Assembly: GCA_028532985.1 (NCBI GenBank)
Contig: JANCIK010000003.1
Span: 2,552,001 to 2,616,000 of the forward strand
DNA length: 64,000 nucleotides
Reading direction: 5' to 3'
DNA from: Stropharia rugosoannulata
Lineage: Eukaryota; Basidiomycota; Agaricomycetes; Agaricales; Strophariaceae
In this document: positions 32,369 through 46,180 of the stretch, in pieces
How positions within the stretch are numbered: the first letter of the stretch is position 1
Layout: the number at the start of each line of letters is the position of its first letter
Translations under genes and position numbers: made by a program
The notes under the pieces: model-generated
Database searches by the model: none
Seen by the model: the letters and a program-made list of their open reading frames with translations, nothing else
What the model was told of the DNA's origin: nothing

Positions 32369-35300
32369 ATGCTACCGCATTTAGGCAGGCGGTCGCGTCT
32401 GCTCCGCCGCGCTTTTGCGACACAAGTAGTGCCTCTCGAAAAAGATTGCACTTCCATCACTCCTCCGTATGCGGAACTTCAACGAAAGCTTGACGATGTT
32501 CGGAAGGTGTTGAAGAGACCCCTTACTCTGGCCGAGAAGATTTTGTACAGTCATATAATTGATCCAGAAGCATCTTTGTCTGGAGGGAGGATTCGTGGAG
32601 AAAGCTATTTGCAGTTGCGCCCAGAAAGAGTGGCAATGCAGGATGCCTCTGCACAGTATGCATGCAATTACTATTCTAAATTGTTACTTGAACTGATTCA
32701 ATTATTAGGATGGCTCTGTGAGCTTTATGTATATTTAAAACCTGCTTTTAACTCATTTGCTTTAGATTGCAATTTATGAGTGCTGGACTTTCCCAATGTG
32801 CTGTTCCAACCAGTATACATTGTGACCATCTTATTCAAGCCGTCGACGGGGCTGAGGTTGATCTCAAGGTTGGGTTTACAATAGTTGCTGTCTTACAGTC
32901 ATTCTAACATTATAATTTTCAGCGATCCATCGTCAGCAACCAAGAAGTATTCGACTTTTTGCAAAGTGCAGCTCAAAAATATGGCATTGAATTTTGGAGG
33001 CCAGGTTCCGGTATTATCCATCAGATAGTCTTGGAGAATTATGCTGCGCCTGGGATGTTGATGTGAGTAGTCTTGACCATGACCAATGCGTCAGCTGTTC
33101 AATTGTTTTTCAGGTTGGGCACAGGTATGTGTATCTCTGATTGCGACAACAACACATTCATTATTGGTGGCACTTAGATTCACATACTCCGAATGCTGGC
33201 GGTCTTGGGATGCTTGCTATCGGAGTAGGTGGTGCTGATGCCGTGGATGCCATGACTGGAACACCCTGGGAGTTGAAAGCGCCTAACGTCATTGGTTCGT
33301 TTCCGAAATTCGAGTATAACGGTTTGTCCTTACCGACTAACAGGTATTCACCTCACTGGCAAACTGAATGGATGGGCTACACCTAAGGATCTGATCCTTC
33401 ATCTGGCTGGACAACTGACTGTCAGAGTGAGTGGGATGGTCTTGACAATAGCTCGCAACTTCAGTATCTCATAATGGTCCAGGGAGGAACTGGCAGCATT
33501 CTCGAATATCATGGAAGTGGGGTTGCTGATCAATCTTGCACAGGTGTGCCCGACTTCATCGCTAAAAGAAGTTGACACGCTGAACCATCTTTTCAGGGCT
33601 TGCTACAATTGCTAATATGGGGGCTGAAGTTGGAGCGACTACCTCGACTTTCCCATACTCCTCGAATATGCGCAATTATCTCAGGGCAACTGGCCGTTCG
33701 GCCGTCGCGTCAGCGGCAGATAAGGCGGCAGCTCAAGGGTTCCTGTCTGCTGATGAAGGTGCAGAGTATGATCAAGTCATCGAAATTGTTTGTTACGTTC
33801 CAAAATTATATTAAAAGTTAACTTAAACGCTTATGATAGAATCTATCTGATATCGAACCAACTATCAACGGCCCCTTCACCCCGGATCTCGCTACTCCTA
33901 TATCCCATTTTAGCAAAGTTGTCAAGGAACAAGGTTGGAAAGACGAATTTTCAGCTGCACTCATTGGGTCATGCACAAATAGCTCTTATGCCGACATGGT
34001 ATGTACTCCGAAGACTCTATTATCGCATACTAAATCCTTTGTATAGACTAGTGTAGCTGACTTAGCAAAACAAGCAAAGGCTGCTGGATTGACTACCAAG
34101 GTGATAACTACATGCCTCAGTTCCTTTCTTCTATATGTTAACACGTGCATCCAAGGTACCTTTCTTGTGTACTCCAGGATCCGAGCAAATTCGCGCCACT
34201 ATCGAGCGTGATGAAATCACCTCAACTCTGAAAGAAGTGGGTGCTTTGGTTCTTGCAAATGCATGTGGGCCATGTATCGGACAGGTCAGCGTCTTTCTAT
34301 ACATTGAGGAATCATTACTGATAGGACCTTAGTGGAAACGTTCGGATCAGAAGAACGAAGAAAATGGTGAATTTAGATCAACTCCAATCTATGTATTTTT
34401 CTGACAACTACTAGCGATACTGACGAGCTTCAACCGTAATTTCAAGTCAAGAAACGATGGTAATAGCAAAACTATGAACTTCCTTGCTTCTCCAACTATC
34501 GTTACTGCTATGGCATTTTCGGGCAAGCTCTCCTTCAATCCCCTAATAGATTCCATCACCCTACCGTCAGGAGAGCAGTTCAAGTTCTCTCCCCCTTCTG
34601 GCCAAGACCTTCCGAGTAACGGATTCACTGCTGGGGACCTTTCTTACTATCCTTCTCCGATGCCGAAACCTCAACCAAATGTGGAAATTGTTATCAAGAA
34701 GGATTCACAGAGATTGGAGCTTTTGGAGCCGTTTTCTAGCCCCTTCGAAAATCCACAAAAATTGGAACTTCCACCTTTGAAGGTCCTACTTCGTGTGCGC
34801 GGGAAGTGTACTACTGACCACATCTCAGCCGCTGTACGTTGTGCTATCTCTGTCAACAGTCATAAGAACTCACTTTTTCTTGATCTAGGGCCCTTGGCTC
34901 AAGTATAAAGGACACTTAACCAACATCTCAGAGAATCTACGTATGTTCTATGAACCGTGCAACCTTCTCCTTCGGATATTGATATAATTATTTTTAGTGA
35001 TTACAGTACGCGGTGAAACCTCAAAATTTCGCAGAGAATACTGAATGACCTTTAACATAGGCTTCAAATGACGAAGGGGGTGAAATGAATGTTGCGTTCG
35101 ACAGAGATACCAACACTTCTGGAACAATCCCCGAAGTGGCGAAGCGCTTCAAAGCACGACAGCAGCCCTGGGCACTCGTTGTAGATGAAAACTACGGGGA
35201 GGGTAGTGCGCGTGAACATGCCGCGCTCCAACCTCGTTTCTACGGTACGCGATGGAATTTGCCTCTGGAGTGCTGTACGCTAATGTGCGTCTAGGTTGCA

Positions 35301-35659
35301 ACTTAATTCTTGCAAGATCGTTTGCTCGCATACATGAAACGAACCTCAAGGTCAGTACCGTTCACTATCTTCAATACGAGTAATTAAATTTTGTGCAGAA
35401 ACAAGGGGTTCTTCCCGTCTGGTTTGCGGACAAAGCGGATTATTCCAAGATAGGATCAGGCGATGTCATTGAGACTATCGGTCTTCATGACGTATTCAAT
35501 GGCGTTCCTAATGCCTCGATAAATATCAAGGTCACCAAAGTCGACGGGTCGGTCTTCACGATTGCGACAAAACATACCATGTCTGCGGACCAACTAAACT
35601 GGCTGAAAGCAGGCTCAGCATTAAACTATATTCGATCTCTTGGTGCTTCTGCTAATTGA
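32369..35659 (+). CDS. Mitochondrial aconitase paralogue (Aco2-type candidate)
   Basis: 4Fe-4S hydro-lyase of the aconitase family. The N-terminus [20 protein letters not shown] is a typical mitochondrial presequence. Catalytic features are intact: [20 protein letters not shown], the three iron-sulphur Cys in GSCTNSS and [64 protein letters not shown] and [21 protein letters not shown]. The block GEGSA replaces the usual GEGSS, so one of the two neighbouring active-site Ser is Ala, and the last domain deviates from standard aconitase ([14 protein letters not shown] kept). Yeast has a second aconitase, Aco2, that serves lysine synthesis (homocitrate dehydration); this gene may be of that type, which is inference. 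About 14 or more short introns. Not a homoaconitase (LYS4), which lacks this length and the ACGPCIGQW context. Confidence 0.85.
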
Positions 35660-36044
35660 CATCTATCTATACACACGCTATCTGGCTATGAAAATCTACA
35701 TCTATTATACTACATCTTTTGATCGTGATTTTTAGCTTAGTGTAGTGTAGTAGAGTGCATCAGGATTCAGAGTGTAGCACGATGTTAAATATGTAAACAA
35801 TGATGCATGTGGCACGTGGTAGCCTTCCCCAGACAAGGGTCCAAGAGTCAAGATTAGACAGGACAGGTAAAGAGTCCGATGTCATTCACTTGAAGCGGAG
35901 CCACGGTAACGGGGGTGCATACCAACAAGAATCATTGAGAGGTATCAAGTTGCGTACTCTCATTTAACGATTTTGTACTCTGACTTGATTACTGGATGGT
36001 TGTATTCGAGAACATACTGTCAAGTACTGAACAGGCCATTGAAT
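35660..36044. other. Intergenic, aconitase 3' to RhoGAP 5'
   Basis: Same-strand spacer of 385 bases, AT-rich at first. An upstream in-frame extension of the RhoGAP gene to about 35973 is open but has no conserved content. Nothing else was seen. Confidence 0.45.
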
Positions 36045-38564
36045 ATGCCCCCTCAATCGTTCAATCTTAAGCAAAGACTGGCCGCTCTTTCGCTTGCACA
36101 ATCTTCTCCTTCTTCTCCCAGTAACGCCAAGCGTACACAAACACAGCCTCAGGACTTCGATAGCCCGATGGCTTCAAATAGCAGACGGAAACTTTTCCAT
36201 ACCTGGTTAAAGAAACCTCATGAAGGAACTAGCGACTCTGGTGGGAATACAGAAGATATGTACACGGACGAAGAGAAGAGAATGGTCCAAGAAGTCATGA
36301 GCAGAATAATCTTCCAGGCTGGGGTTGATTATGAGTGCGCCTTTCATTCCAGCCCATTAATGCATGTACGTTGATCTTGAGATTACTTTTACTAGGACGC
36401 GGCCCATGTACGATTAAGAATTCCCTTGCCATAATGAGTATCTGAAATGTGATTCATAGGGTGGTGTTCAATGCTTCTGCGCTCCCAGACCCGCAAAGTG
36501 TCCCCTATGATCTGCTACTATTGTACGTAGTTTCTTCTTTAGCATTCAAACAGTTCTCAACACTTAATCAGGCGCATACTTTCGTATCTCAATTTATATG
36601 GTAAGATACTGAAGGCACTTTACCACCACACCAATATTTAATGCTTTGAATAGTGGAAGCGGACTATACTGTCGTATTCTTTGCGGCGGGTTCAAAGCAT
36701 ACGCCTAGCTGGAACTGGGTATGGAAAGCGTATCGCAGTCTGAGCAGGAAATACCGGAAAAATTTGAAGCAACTGGTGAGGTTCTTTAAAATATGTGTAT
36801 ATGGCGACGCTGATTGTACTTATCACTTCCTAGTACATTGTACACTCATCCTTCTTTTCAAAAAGTTCGTGCTCAATGAATTGAGAGTCTTCCTCACTCA
36901 TTGTACCATACAGTGTTGTTTTCATTAGCAGGGGCTATAATCAGGTTTGTTGTTGAGTTAATTCAGTACAACACCAATCCAACAAGTTTACAGCCCAAAG
37001 TTCTTCAGAAAGATTGTCTATATACCAACACTTTCCGAATTGGCAACACGTGTTCCACTAACCCAGATTGACGTCCCACCTGCAATTTATCAGTAAGATC
37101 TCCCAGGTCGGATTTCTTAATCAATTTTGACTAACGTTGCATGGTCAGAGAAAACTCTAAATATGAATGCAAAATTACTCTGCCCATTCCAGTTCGTGCT
37201 AACCTATTTGGCGTGCCTTTGGAAGACATCATGGGATACACTGGGGAAAAGGGTGGTATCCCCCGCGTCGTTAGGGATGCTATACAATACTTACGAGAAA
37301 CAGGTATTTTACTTCTAATTATTTTGTGATGCAATATAACGTCGTATTTTTGCAAAGGTTTAAACGAAGAAGGGCTGTTTAGACGGTCACCGTCTTCAGC
37401 GCTTCTGCGAACTACCCAAGAGGCGTATGATCGTGGCAATGTAGTCTCCTTGAGCAGCTTTGCAGATCCCCATCTAGCTGCAGTTTTACTAAAGAAATAT
37501 TTGAGGGATCTACCTCAGCCTATCTTCCCAGAAAGTATGTATGGTATTATCAGGCAATGCCCACTCCCTCCAACAGAACACGGGGACGATTTGGAAAGCA
37601 TCTACTATATCAAGAATGTTATGCTCCCAGAGTTAACTGCCTGTGCAAGAATCCTGTTGTCCCACGTAATCCGTGAATCATTCCTCATTATTTAAAGGAT
37701 GCATACCGAAACTTACCGTATCTCTTCGTAGACCTGCTGCATGACGTATCGCTGCGAAGTAACTATAATCGAATGACCGCAACAAATCTTGCCATTGTTA
37801 TATGTCCAAATCTTGTGAAAGGAGCAAATCCCATGCGCGATGTGATGATGTGTGCGGTTCCCGTACCTGGTAGTAGCAGTCAGACAGAAAGACGACCAAC
37901 ACAAAACCTAGCTGATGATGGGGGAGAGAAGGCTACATTGGGCATAGTCATTGCTATATGTATCCGCCGATACTACGAAATCTTTGATGAAACTATAGAC
38001 CGAGCCGAGGCAGTTGCTCCTTGGCGCACTTTAGGGGAACAGGGAGATGGAAGTGGAGAGACGCGAGATATGTATGTGCTCGGGGATGGAGATGACGACG
38101 ACGACTTGGATGAAGATGTACCAGACCAGGACGGTCGCCCCATCGCTATCGGTTCTCACCGTTATGTTAATAATCGGCATCGAAACACAGTCGCGAATGC
38201 AAGTAGCAAGATCGCTTCCAATCCTTCATTCAATATGAATGGTAATGCGCCGTCTCATGGACATACACGGTCCGTAGAGAAGGCAAAAATGAACAATGGT
38301 AAAGGGGCTGTCGGAACGGTTGGAAAATCGACTATCTCTTTGGGGAGAGGCACATCTAGTAAGGGTTCCGGAGCGGCAGTGGAAGCTCTGAGCATTACTG
38401 CCGAGGGCTTCTTCTCTGATCCTGGTGCTCCCGCCTTGCCACAACGGCCGAAAGCGACACTGAAAAACGCGGACCCAAATCCACAGCAATCTGACACAGG
38501 TGAGGAAGAGCCTAGCATGAGTGTGTCGGAGAGGAGATTGTTATTCGAGCGTCAAGCTCAATAA
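36045..38564 (+). CDS. CRAL-TRIO (Sec14-like) + RhoGAP protein
   Basis: Predicted GTPase-activating protein for Rho/Cdc42-type GTPases, architecture of human p50RhoGAP (ARHGAP1). After a Ser/Gln-rich N-terminus (SFNLKQRLAALSLAQ), a CRAL-TRIO/BCH-type lipid-binding region runs from about DYE...VVFNASALPDP through ILSYLNLYVEADYTVVFFAAGSKHTPSWNWVWKAYRSLSRKYRKNLKQLYIVH and FFRKIVYIPTLSEL. The RhoGAP domain follows: LFGVPLEDIMG, GIPRVVRDAIQYLRETGLNEEGLFRRSPSS with the catalytic Arg finger, LLKKYLRDLPQPIFPES, and NRMTATNLAIVICPNLVKG. A long disordered tail has an acidic run (DGDDDDDLDEDVPD) and Ser/Gly-rich sequence to the end SERRLLFERQAQ. About nine introns. The start at 36045 gives the compact protein; an earlier in-frame start cannot be excluded. 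Convergent with MSH1. Confidence 0.9.
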
Positions 38565-38880
38565 ACTGTGACTCCATAGTTAAGTTATTTGCCTAGCTAT
38601 TATTCAACATCTGTCTATATGTACCTAGTTGTCATCTAGTGCTTTGAGGAATACGTACATTTTATCGTGCTTCAAATATCCGCACTTCATGTATTAATTA
38701 TTGTGCTTCATCCCTTTAATTTAGGCGGACCATTGCAGGCCAAGGGAATTAGTAGGAATTAATTATAGGATTATAAATAGATGTAAGTTACAAACGATGT
38801 TAGTATGTATGGAAGATTCTATGTTAATATGATACATTACGCAGAAAAATAATAATCAAGAATATGCCGTAGAAGCTCAT
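38565..38880. other. Convergent 3' regions of RhoGAP gene and MSH1
   Basis: AT-rich spacer of 316 bases between convergent stops, with several poly(A)-signal-like sequences on both strands. No gene was recognised. Confidence 0.5.
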
Positions 38881-41800
38881 TTAATTATCTGAAGTTTCTT
38901 TACTGTTGAGCCAGGCCAAAGTCTCGGTAGCAACAGCCATGGCAGCATCTGGCATACCAGCAAGACCAGCCACCTTGATCCCATGGCTATCGCGATTGAT
39001 ACCCGGCTGTAGACGGTATGCGTAGGCAAAGTGTCCATCCTATCAAAACAGTATGATTAAGTAGCTTGACCAAAAACGAGACAAAAGCAAAACTTACCCC
39101 AGCATCATCGACGTCGCTACAATAGAAACGGACTTTACGGAACGTACCTGCTCCCCTCAGATCATTGGTATTACCGACCATTTCGGCAAGTTCGTGGAAA
39201 TGCGTTGCAAACAAGCAGCGACTCTTGTTCACGGTGGAAAGGTGATGAAGGGCACTGTATGCTATAGCAAGACCATCCTTAACTGTTGTGCCTCTTCCAA
39301 CTTCGTCCATTATCACCTGAAACACGAATCAGCATAACATAACAAATGAATTCAGGCTGGCCTACAAGACTCTTTTCAGTCGCCCTTCTTAGAATATCGG
39401 CCGTTTCGAGCATTTCTACCATGAAAGTGCTACGGTCACGGAAAAGATCGTCCCTAGCCCCAATTCGCGAAAATAGCTTGTCGACGATGCCCAGACGTGC
39501 ATGATCGGCAGGTACAAATGAGCCAACTTGAGCGAGAATGGCAATCAATGCCGTTTGGCGCAGTAGGGTGGACTTCCCAGCCATATTTGGTCCAGTGATG
39601 ATGTGCATGTTTGCATTTTCGTCCATGTGCACATCGTTCGGCACAAATTGACGTCCTGATTTCAACAATCCCATCTCTACCGTTGGATGCCTCCCGTTTG
39701 AAACATGATATGATACACTAAAGACTTATTCAAAACACATAAAATAACATCCAGGAAATAATACGCACTCGTCAGTTATGATTGGCCTTACAAAATTCAT
39801 CTCTGCTGCGAGGAGCGAGAAGGATATTGCAACATCAAGTTCATCGATAACTTGAGAATTCTGGCGTAAAAGTCGCCCTTTCTCAATAACCTGATCACCG
39901 TCAACAAAAATCGATTGAAAATCGGCCCATCAAAGAGGGTGAGGCTAACCTCAAGGCGTAATTCAGCGAAGATCTCCTTCTCTGCCAATTCAAGTGCTGC
40001 GGATGTCTGAACAATTCTATTTCCGAGCTCGTACCAAGCCTAGGCAAGTCTTATCAGCAAGAAGTCGGTGTTCTTATTCCACATTCGCAACTACCTTGTA
40101 GAAATAGATTTTTGTACTCATTGTTCCACCAAGGCTTACGAATGCAGTATCTTCATCGATGTATGATTTGTCTTTTTTAGCCCTAGACAAGTGAACATAG
40201 AATCCATTTCCCGACGAAGATCGAAGAGTCAAAGATGGGGCGCCTTCAAGAGATATGACGTGAATCAAGAGTGAAATAGTCAGTGTTGAAGAAACTTACG
40301 ATACTTCTCTCGCAGATCGTTTAGCAACTGTTCTTGCCTTTCCGTAAGCTGCTTGAGTTCTGAATGGAGATTTTCGATTTTCCGTGAGTACCTACGGCTG
40401 AATTTAGGAAAGCTCAAGGAGAAGATGAGCTCACTCACTTGGGATTGATCGTTAGTATTCTTCCAACAGGTTTCTCAGATAAAGATAAGAAGTCCTCCTC
40501 CCCCGCACCAATATCTTCGGTGACTTGAAGATTTTCCTCTAAGTCGCCTCCAGATTCCGATGGTATCACAATGGCATTGGATATTCTTTGGGAAAGTTCA
40601 TCCACATCAGCCATCCTGTCTATTAACGCATTCAGGCAAAGCCAATCTTCTGCATTGAAGTTCGCAGTTTCAATGCTTTCCATTAGCCGTTCCTGTATAA
40701 TGCGCTTTCTGATGCCAGACCAGTTCTGGATAGTGTTGTGCATCGACAAAAGGTCAGAAAATTCGGCGCGTCCAAGAGTAAACTTTTGGCATAGACGCTC
40801 CATGTCATCAACTTCCTTGAGCATCTCAGTGAGGTCTGCACGAAAATGAGTTCGCTGATGAAATATTGCTACCAAGGACTGTCTGGAGTTGATCTCATTT
40901 ATGCAAGTGCTTGGGGAACCTGAAGAATGTTGAGCATCGACAAACAGATGTATTGGGCTCCTCACCAAGCCATCTTGCCAGTAATCGAGCACCACCGGTC
41001 GTAACCGTTCGCCTTATATTACTAAGTAGAGAGCCCTTTACTCCAGCTTCATAGTCATTCTCCCGTATTTCTAGAGCATGAATGGTATGTGCGTCTATTT
41101 GCATAAGTTGTTGGGAGCTTTCATGAACAGGGCTATCAAGAATGGGCATGTGCTCCAGCAGATTCTCTTGCAAGAAATTCCTAAGTAGTTCAGTCGCTAT
41201 TTTCTCTTCGCTAGGTGATGACATTGCTGGGTATTTTGTCTCTAATATAGCTTTGGGGTCAGCAGTTGCATATGCGCCATTGTTTTCTGTAAGAGATGTT
41301 TTGGATTCATCCATGCCCAATGTCGAGGATATCTTATAACGTTCCGACTTCGAGATATCTCCACTATCTCCAGTGCTGGAAGTCGCAGCATTATCCAGCC
41401 TGGTACCAAAATAAGAGATAGTACAAACGTTTTCATTCAACACCGAAATAATTGGATGTTCCGGTAGTGCGGAGAGAGATGAGTGGAGGACAACTTCAAG
41501 CGGCTCTACTCTTGCCAGTTCGTCTTGTAAATTATCCAAAGCACACCGTTTTGAAAAGAATTGTCCGGTTGATATGTCTGTCCAAGCCAGACCGACGACC
41601 TTTGGATCGTCAAGAACATCCGGAGAGACTGCAAGAACGTAATTATTATGGGACGGGTTGAGAAAAGACTCGTCGATGAGAGTGCCTGGCGTTATTATAC
41701 GCGATATACGCCTTTCAAAGGTTTTGCCGGTCGTAGTACTTTGAGAGAACTCTTCGCACATAGCTACAAAGCGCTTTTCTTGTTGCACTAGTGTCTTTAA

Positions 41801-42605
41801 ATGCCTATCAAGGTGCAGAACCGGAAACCCGCACATCGCAATTCGAGTTCCATTCCATTTCTTGCTGGTCAGTTTAATGTTCAAGAGTTCCGAGACTTCC
41901 TTTGCTTGATCAAAATATGACTGTCCGGAATATACATGAGTGGGAAGCGAGAAAGCGAGGAGTTCAATGCACTTCATAAAATTGACCAACTCTTGTCAAA
42001 AGCAAGCAATGTGGGAATTTCTTCAAGTTGGCCAGTATTTGCCGCATGAGAGGTAGCTTTGTTTCATTAATTGTATCGCCTAAACATAAACTAAATGATC
42101 TGTTCACTGAGAGAATATTCCTCGTACCTAAAGGACCATTTTCACTACTGTCCTGTGGTGCTACTGCTGCAAGTACGTTAGCAAGACCGAGACTAGTAAG
42201 GTGCGCATATGAGAACCTGTATGACCCTCTCCCACGTATTCCATAGTATCGACTGTCTCTTGCAGTCCAATTACTGATTCTAAGAGAAAAAACGAAGACA
42301 AAGTCGTAAGGAGACTATGTTGGATTATTTCTTGCAAACGTACTGGGAATGGAAGTAGTCGTGAATTCTTCCAGAGACATAGCGGGTAAGCCTGAAGGAT
42401 TGACATAGGCTACCGGTAAGTCCATAAAAGATTTGGTTACTTTTTTAGGCTTCTTTCTTTTCGCGACTGGAGTTGGTTTTGACGACTGCTCGTTTGCAGA
42501 TGAACCAGTGGTAGTACTGTAGCCATTTCGGAAATGCAAATTGCGGTACTTGAGCGGCGACCAAGCTATCCTTTTGCAACAAGACAGAACAGCACAACGG
42601 GACAT
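38881..42605 (-). CDS. MSH1: Mitochondrial MutS homologue Msh1
   Basis: DNA mismatch-recognition ATPase that keeps the mitochondrial genome stable. The N-terminus [22 protein letters not shown] is a likely mitochondrial presequence, followed by a basic linker. The mismatch-binding domain I contains [11 protein letters not shown] with the Phe-x-Glu intercalation motif, then [33 protein letters not shown] and a connector domain. The C-terminal ATPase domain has Walker [26 protein letters not shown], the block [23 protein letters not shown], Walker [12 protein letters not shown], and [10 protein letters not shown]. It ends [10 protein letters not shown]. MutS length overall. About ten short introns. 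Residue pattern and the presequence place it with Msh1 rather than the nuclear Msh2-6 proteins. Divergent from ADE5,7. Confidence 0.93.
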
Positions 42606-43359
42606 TTTCCAGCCAACTAAAAATTTATTTGCATATGAACGACCCTCGAAGATTTCAGACGCACCTCGACCAACAAGCGCTCAATTACTACTGTATTCAA
42701 AGGGGAACTCCCAGTAACCTCCCAGTGTACTGACGAGAAATCTAGAGTGGCATGCTGGAGTGGAAAGCTCGTCGTTAGCGGTAGTAGGTGAGTAAGTAGG
42801 ATCAAAGCCAGATGCCCATACTGAAGTGCTCGTTGCTGGGTTCACAAGTTAATATCAAGTTAATATAGCAACTCCGCGAATCATACACGTTGCCGTTTGG
42901 TTGCCGGATATGTATGTGGTATGCGCAGGCTCACCAGAAACCCATATCGTTGGGAGGCCACTCGGTGACTTTACTTACTTTTTTTTTTTTTTTGAATCTA
43001 AGTTGTATTCTATGTGTCCAATCTTATCCGACTTATTCCATAGAAGCACTTATTTGAAAGTGAAATATTTATACTCAAACCTTTTACTATTGACGAATCG
43101 CGCTAAACCACTCGGATAGCCTTCCACCTTTGAGTCAAGATGGTCCGTAATGCTAGATTTAAGGATAAAAGTAAAAGAGAGTACATGAGAGGACATTGGC
43201 CAGAGCTAGCGATAAATATGCCACAGCACCCCTGTACGGGCGGATGAGGATGGAGGACTCAGGCAAGCTCCGATCGGCAGACATATTTATTTATCAGGTC
43301 AGTCGTGGGAGCACTTCGCTGTGACCGATCCGGTTTCTTACCATTTTCACCATCTTATC
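42606..43359. promoter_or_regulatory. Divergent intergenic region MSH1 / ADE5,7
   Basis: The 754 bases between two divergent start codons. It contains a T-run at about 42980-42994. No open frame here has a recognisable protein. Promoters and leaders of both genes are expected; a basal TATA-like run (atatttatttatc) lies at 43281-43295, about 70 bases before the ADE5,7 start. Confidence 0.45.
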
Positions 43360-46180
43360 ATGCCCATCCGCGTCCTGATCATCGGTGCTGGAGGCAGGGA
43401 ACACGCTCTGGCGTGGAAACTCGAAAAGTCACCTAGTCTCGAACATATCTATGTCTGCCCCGGAAATGCTGGAACGTCTCAGGGGCTGAAAACGACGAAT
43501 GTTGCGGATATCTCTCCCAGTGATTTCCCCGGGCTTGTCGTATTCGCTCAGAAAAATAATGTTCGTTGAGGATCTACTTTTAGTCAAATCAAAGAGCTCT
43601 TATGACGTGATACAGGTTGACCTCGTTATCCCGGGCCCTGAGCAACCACTAGTCGATGGCATCGAGTCGCACTTCCGCAAAGGTGAATTCATGGCCATTA
43701 TTCCAACGCCATTTATTCATAACGACCCTCAGCTGGAATACTCGTGTTCGGTCCAAGCGCACTCGCTGCGCGGATGGAAGGATCAAAAGCCTTCTCCAAA
43801 GATTTCATGGCCCGCCACGGTATCCCAACGGCAGAGTACAAAGTTTTCAAGTCAAGTGAAATCGCGTCTGCCATTGAGTATGTGAAAACATGTGGCTACC
43901 GGGTCGTCCTGAAGGCCAGCGGTTTGGCCGGGGGAAAAGGTGTCCTGATCCCGGAAACAACTGAAGAGGCTATCGCAGGTCTCAACGCCATCATGGTAGC
44001 AAATGAGTTCGGAGATGCAGGTTTGGAACCTCATCCATCATTTGGGTATTCTTAAATCATATGGTGCTCGTAGGTAACGAAGTCGTGGTCGAAGAACTTT
44101 TAACGGGCCCCGAATTATCTGTACTGGCGCTGTCTGATGGATATTCCATCGTCCCCTTGCCTGGAGCCCAGGATCACAAAAGAATTGGGGAAGGCGATAC
44201 TGGTTTGAATACCGGAGGGATGGGCGCCTATGTCCCCGCGCCTATTGCCACTACGGAAATTCTAGAAAGGATTATGCGGGAAACCTTACGACCTACAATA
44301 GATGGTATGAGAAAAGAAGGTGCGATAGACCTCTAAATATTTTTTGTCGGTGTTAAAATATTCTGTTAGGTTTCCCATTCTTGGGCACACTATTTGTTGG
44401 GTTCATGATCACTCCGTCTGGTCCAAAGGTTCTCGAATACAATGTACGCTTTGGTGACCCAGAGACAGAAGCATTGATGGTTCTGCTCCATGACAATGTT
44501 GACCTTGCAGCTTTACTACTGGTAGGTCCGCTTTCTCCAGCTATGATTGCCTGTTTATTTTGACGGTCATCGTAGGCCTGCGCTGAGCACCGACTCGACT
44601 CAGTTCCTGTAACCTTCAAGGATGGCGTCGCCGTGACTGTCATTCTGGCATCAGAAGGATATCCCTCGAAGTATTCGAAGGGCAGAAAAATAACATTTGG
44701 AGAGATGCCTTCAAGTCTGTTACAGTCATCTTTTCATACGTCCGATATTCAACAAAGCTGCAGATGTTGTTGTGTTCCACGCTGGAACCAAGCAAGTCGG
44801 AGAGGACGTCGTAACCGATGGCGGGCGAGTCCTAGCTGTCACAAGCCATGCTTCGACATTACCAGATGCTCTAGAGTTCGTATATGCGGGGGTCGACCAG
44901 GTTGCCTTCGAAGGTAAAACATACCGGCGTGATATCGCGCACAGGTACGGATTCCCATTTCGTTTGTATAAGAGTCAAATTTATCTGCATGCAGGGCGTT
45001 GGCAGCGACAAATGGGCACGAGAAGTTAGGACTGACTTACGCACAGGCGGGCGTCTCTGTCGATGCCGGGAACGCTCTCGTTGACGCCATCAAGCCTCTT
45101 GTCCGTTCTACTTCCAGACCAGGTGCTGACGTCGAGCTGGGTGGGTTTGGCGGTGTCTTCGATCTGAAGGCAACTGGCTTCAAAGATCCTGTCCTGGTAA
45201 GCGGGACTGACGGCGTTGGCACAAAGCTCAGACTTGCCATGGATGTTGGTATCCACAATCAAGTCGGTGCGCCCCCCCAGCCTTCCGGTATTAGCTGGTT
45301 ACTGAGAGAAGTAAATTAGGCATTGACCTGGTAGCCATGTCGGTGAACGATCTTCTCGTACAGGGAGCTGAGCCTCTTTACTTCTTGGACTACTATGGAT
45401 GCAGCAAACTCGATGTGCCTATCGCCACGGAAGTCGTGCGAGGCATTGCTGAGGGATGCAAACAGGCCGGATGTGCATTAATCGGCGGAGAAACCGCTGA
45501 AATGCCAGGAATGTACCAGGAAGGTCAGTGGTTTCCATTTTTATTAATTACTTAAGTGATATCTTAAACCTCAATCAGGGGATTACGATATTGCTGGATT
45601 TGCTGTTGGGGCCGTGGAGCGCAACTTGATCCTCCCCCGACCAGATATTGTAGAAGGAGATGTACTCCTGGGCGTGGCCTCATCAGGACTGCACTCCAAC
45701 GGCTTCTCCCTCGTCCGCAAAATTATCTCTGTATCAGGGATCTCTTACTCGTCGCCCTGCCCATGGCAGCCTGACACAGAGATAGGTCGCGTTCTTCTTA
45801 CGCCGACACAGATCTATATCTCCCAAATTTTGCCTGTCGCCAAGCGCGGCCTCCTTAAGGGCATGTCGCACATCACGGGCGGCGGCTTCACCGAAAATAT
45901 CCCTCGAATGCTCCCGAAAACGTTGGGATGCTACGTGGATGCCAATGCTTGGGAATTGCCCCCTGTTTTCCGATTCCTCATGAAGCACGGAAATGTCGCG
46001 CCGCTAGAGATGGCTAGAACCTTCAACAACGGTATCGGCATGGTTCTCGTCGTCAGTGCGTCTCAAGCGGGCGAGGTCATTGAAGCACTACAAAGGGGGC
46101 CTTCGGCCGTATATCGCATTGGAGAAGTCACTGCAAAGCCTGGAGTGGAGATGAGAAATGTATTGACATGGGCAGCATGA
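43360..46180 (+). CDS. ADE5,7: Bifunctional GAR synthetase / AIR synthetase
   Basis: Fungal fusion enzyme catalysing steps 2 and 5 of de novo purine synthesis (phosphoribosylamine-glycine ligase, and phosphoribosylformylglycinamidine cyclo-ligase). The GARS half begins [21 protein letters not shown], then [60 protein letters not shown] and [16 protein letters not shown]. The AIRS half begins [19 protein letters not shown], with [85 protein letters not shown] and [11 protein letters not shown]. The GAR transformylase domain of animal GART is absent, as in other fungi. About eight short introns. Complete. Confidence 0.97.
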
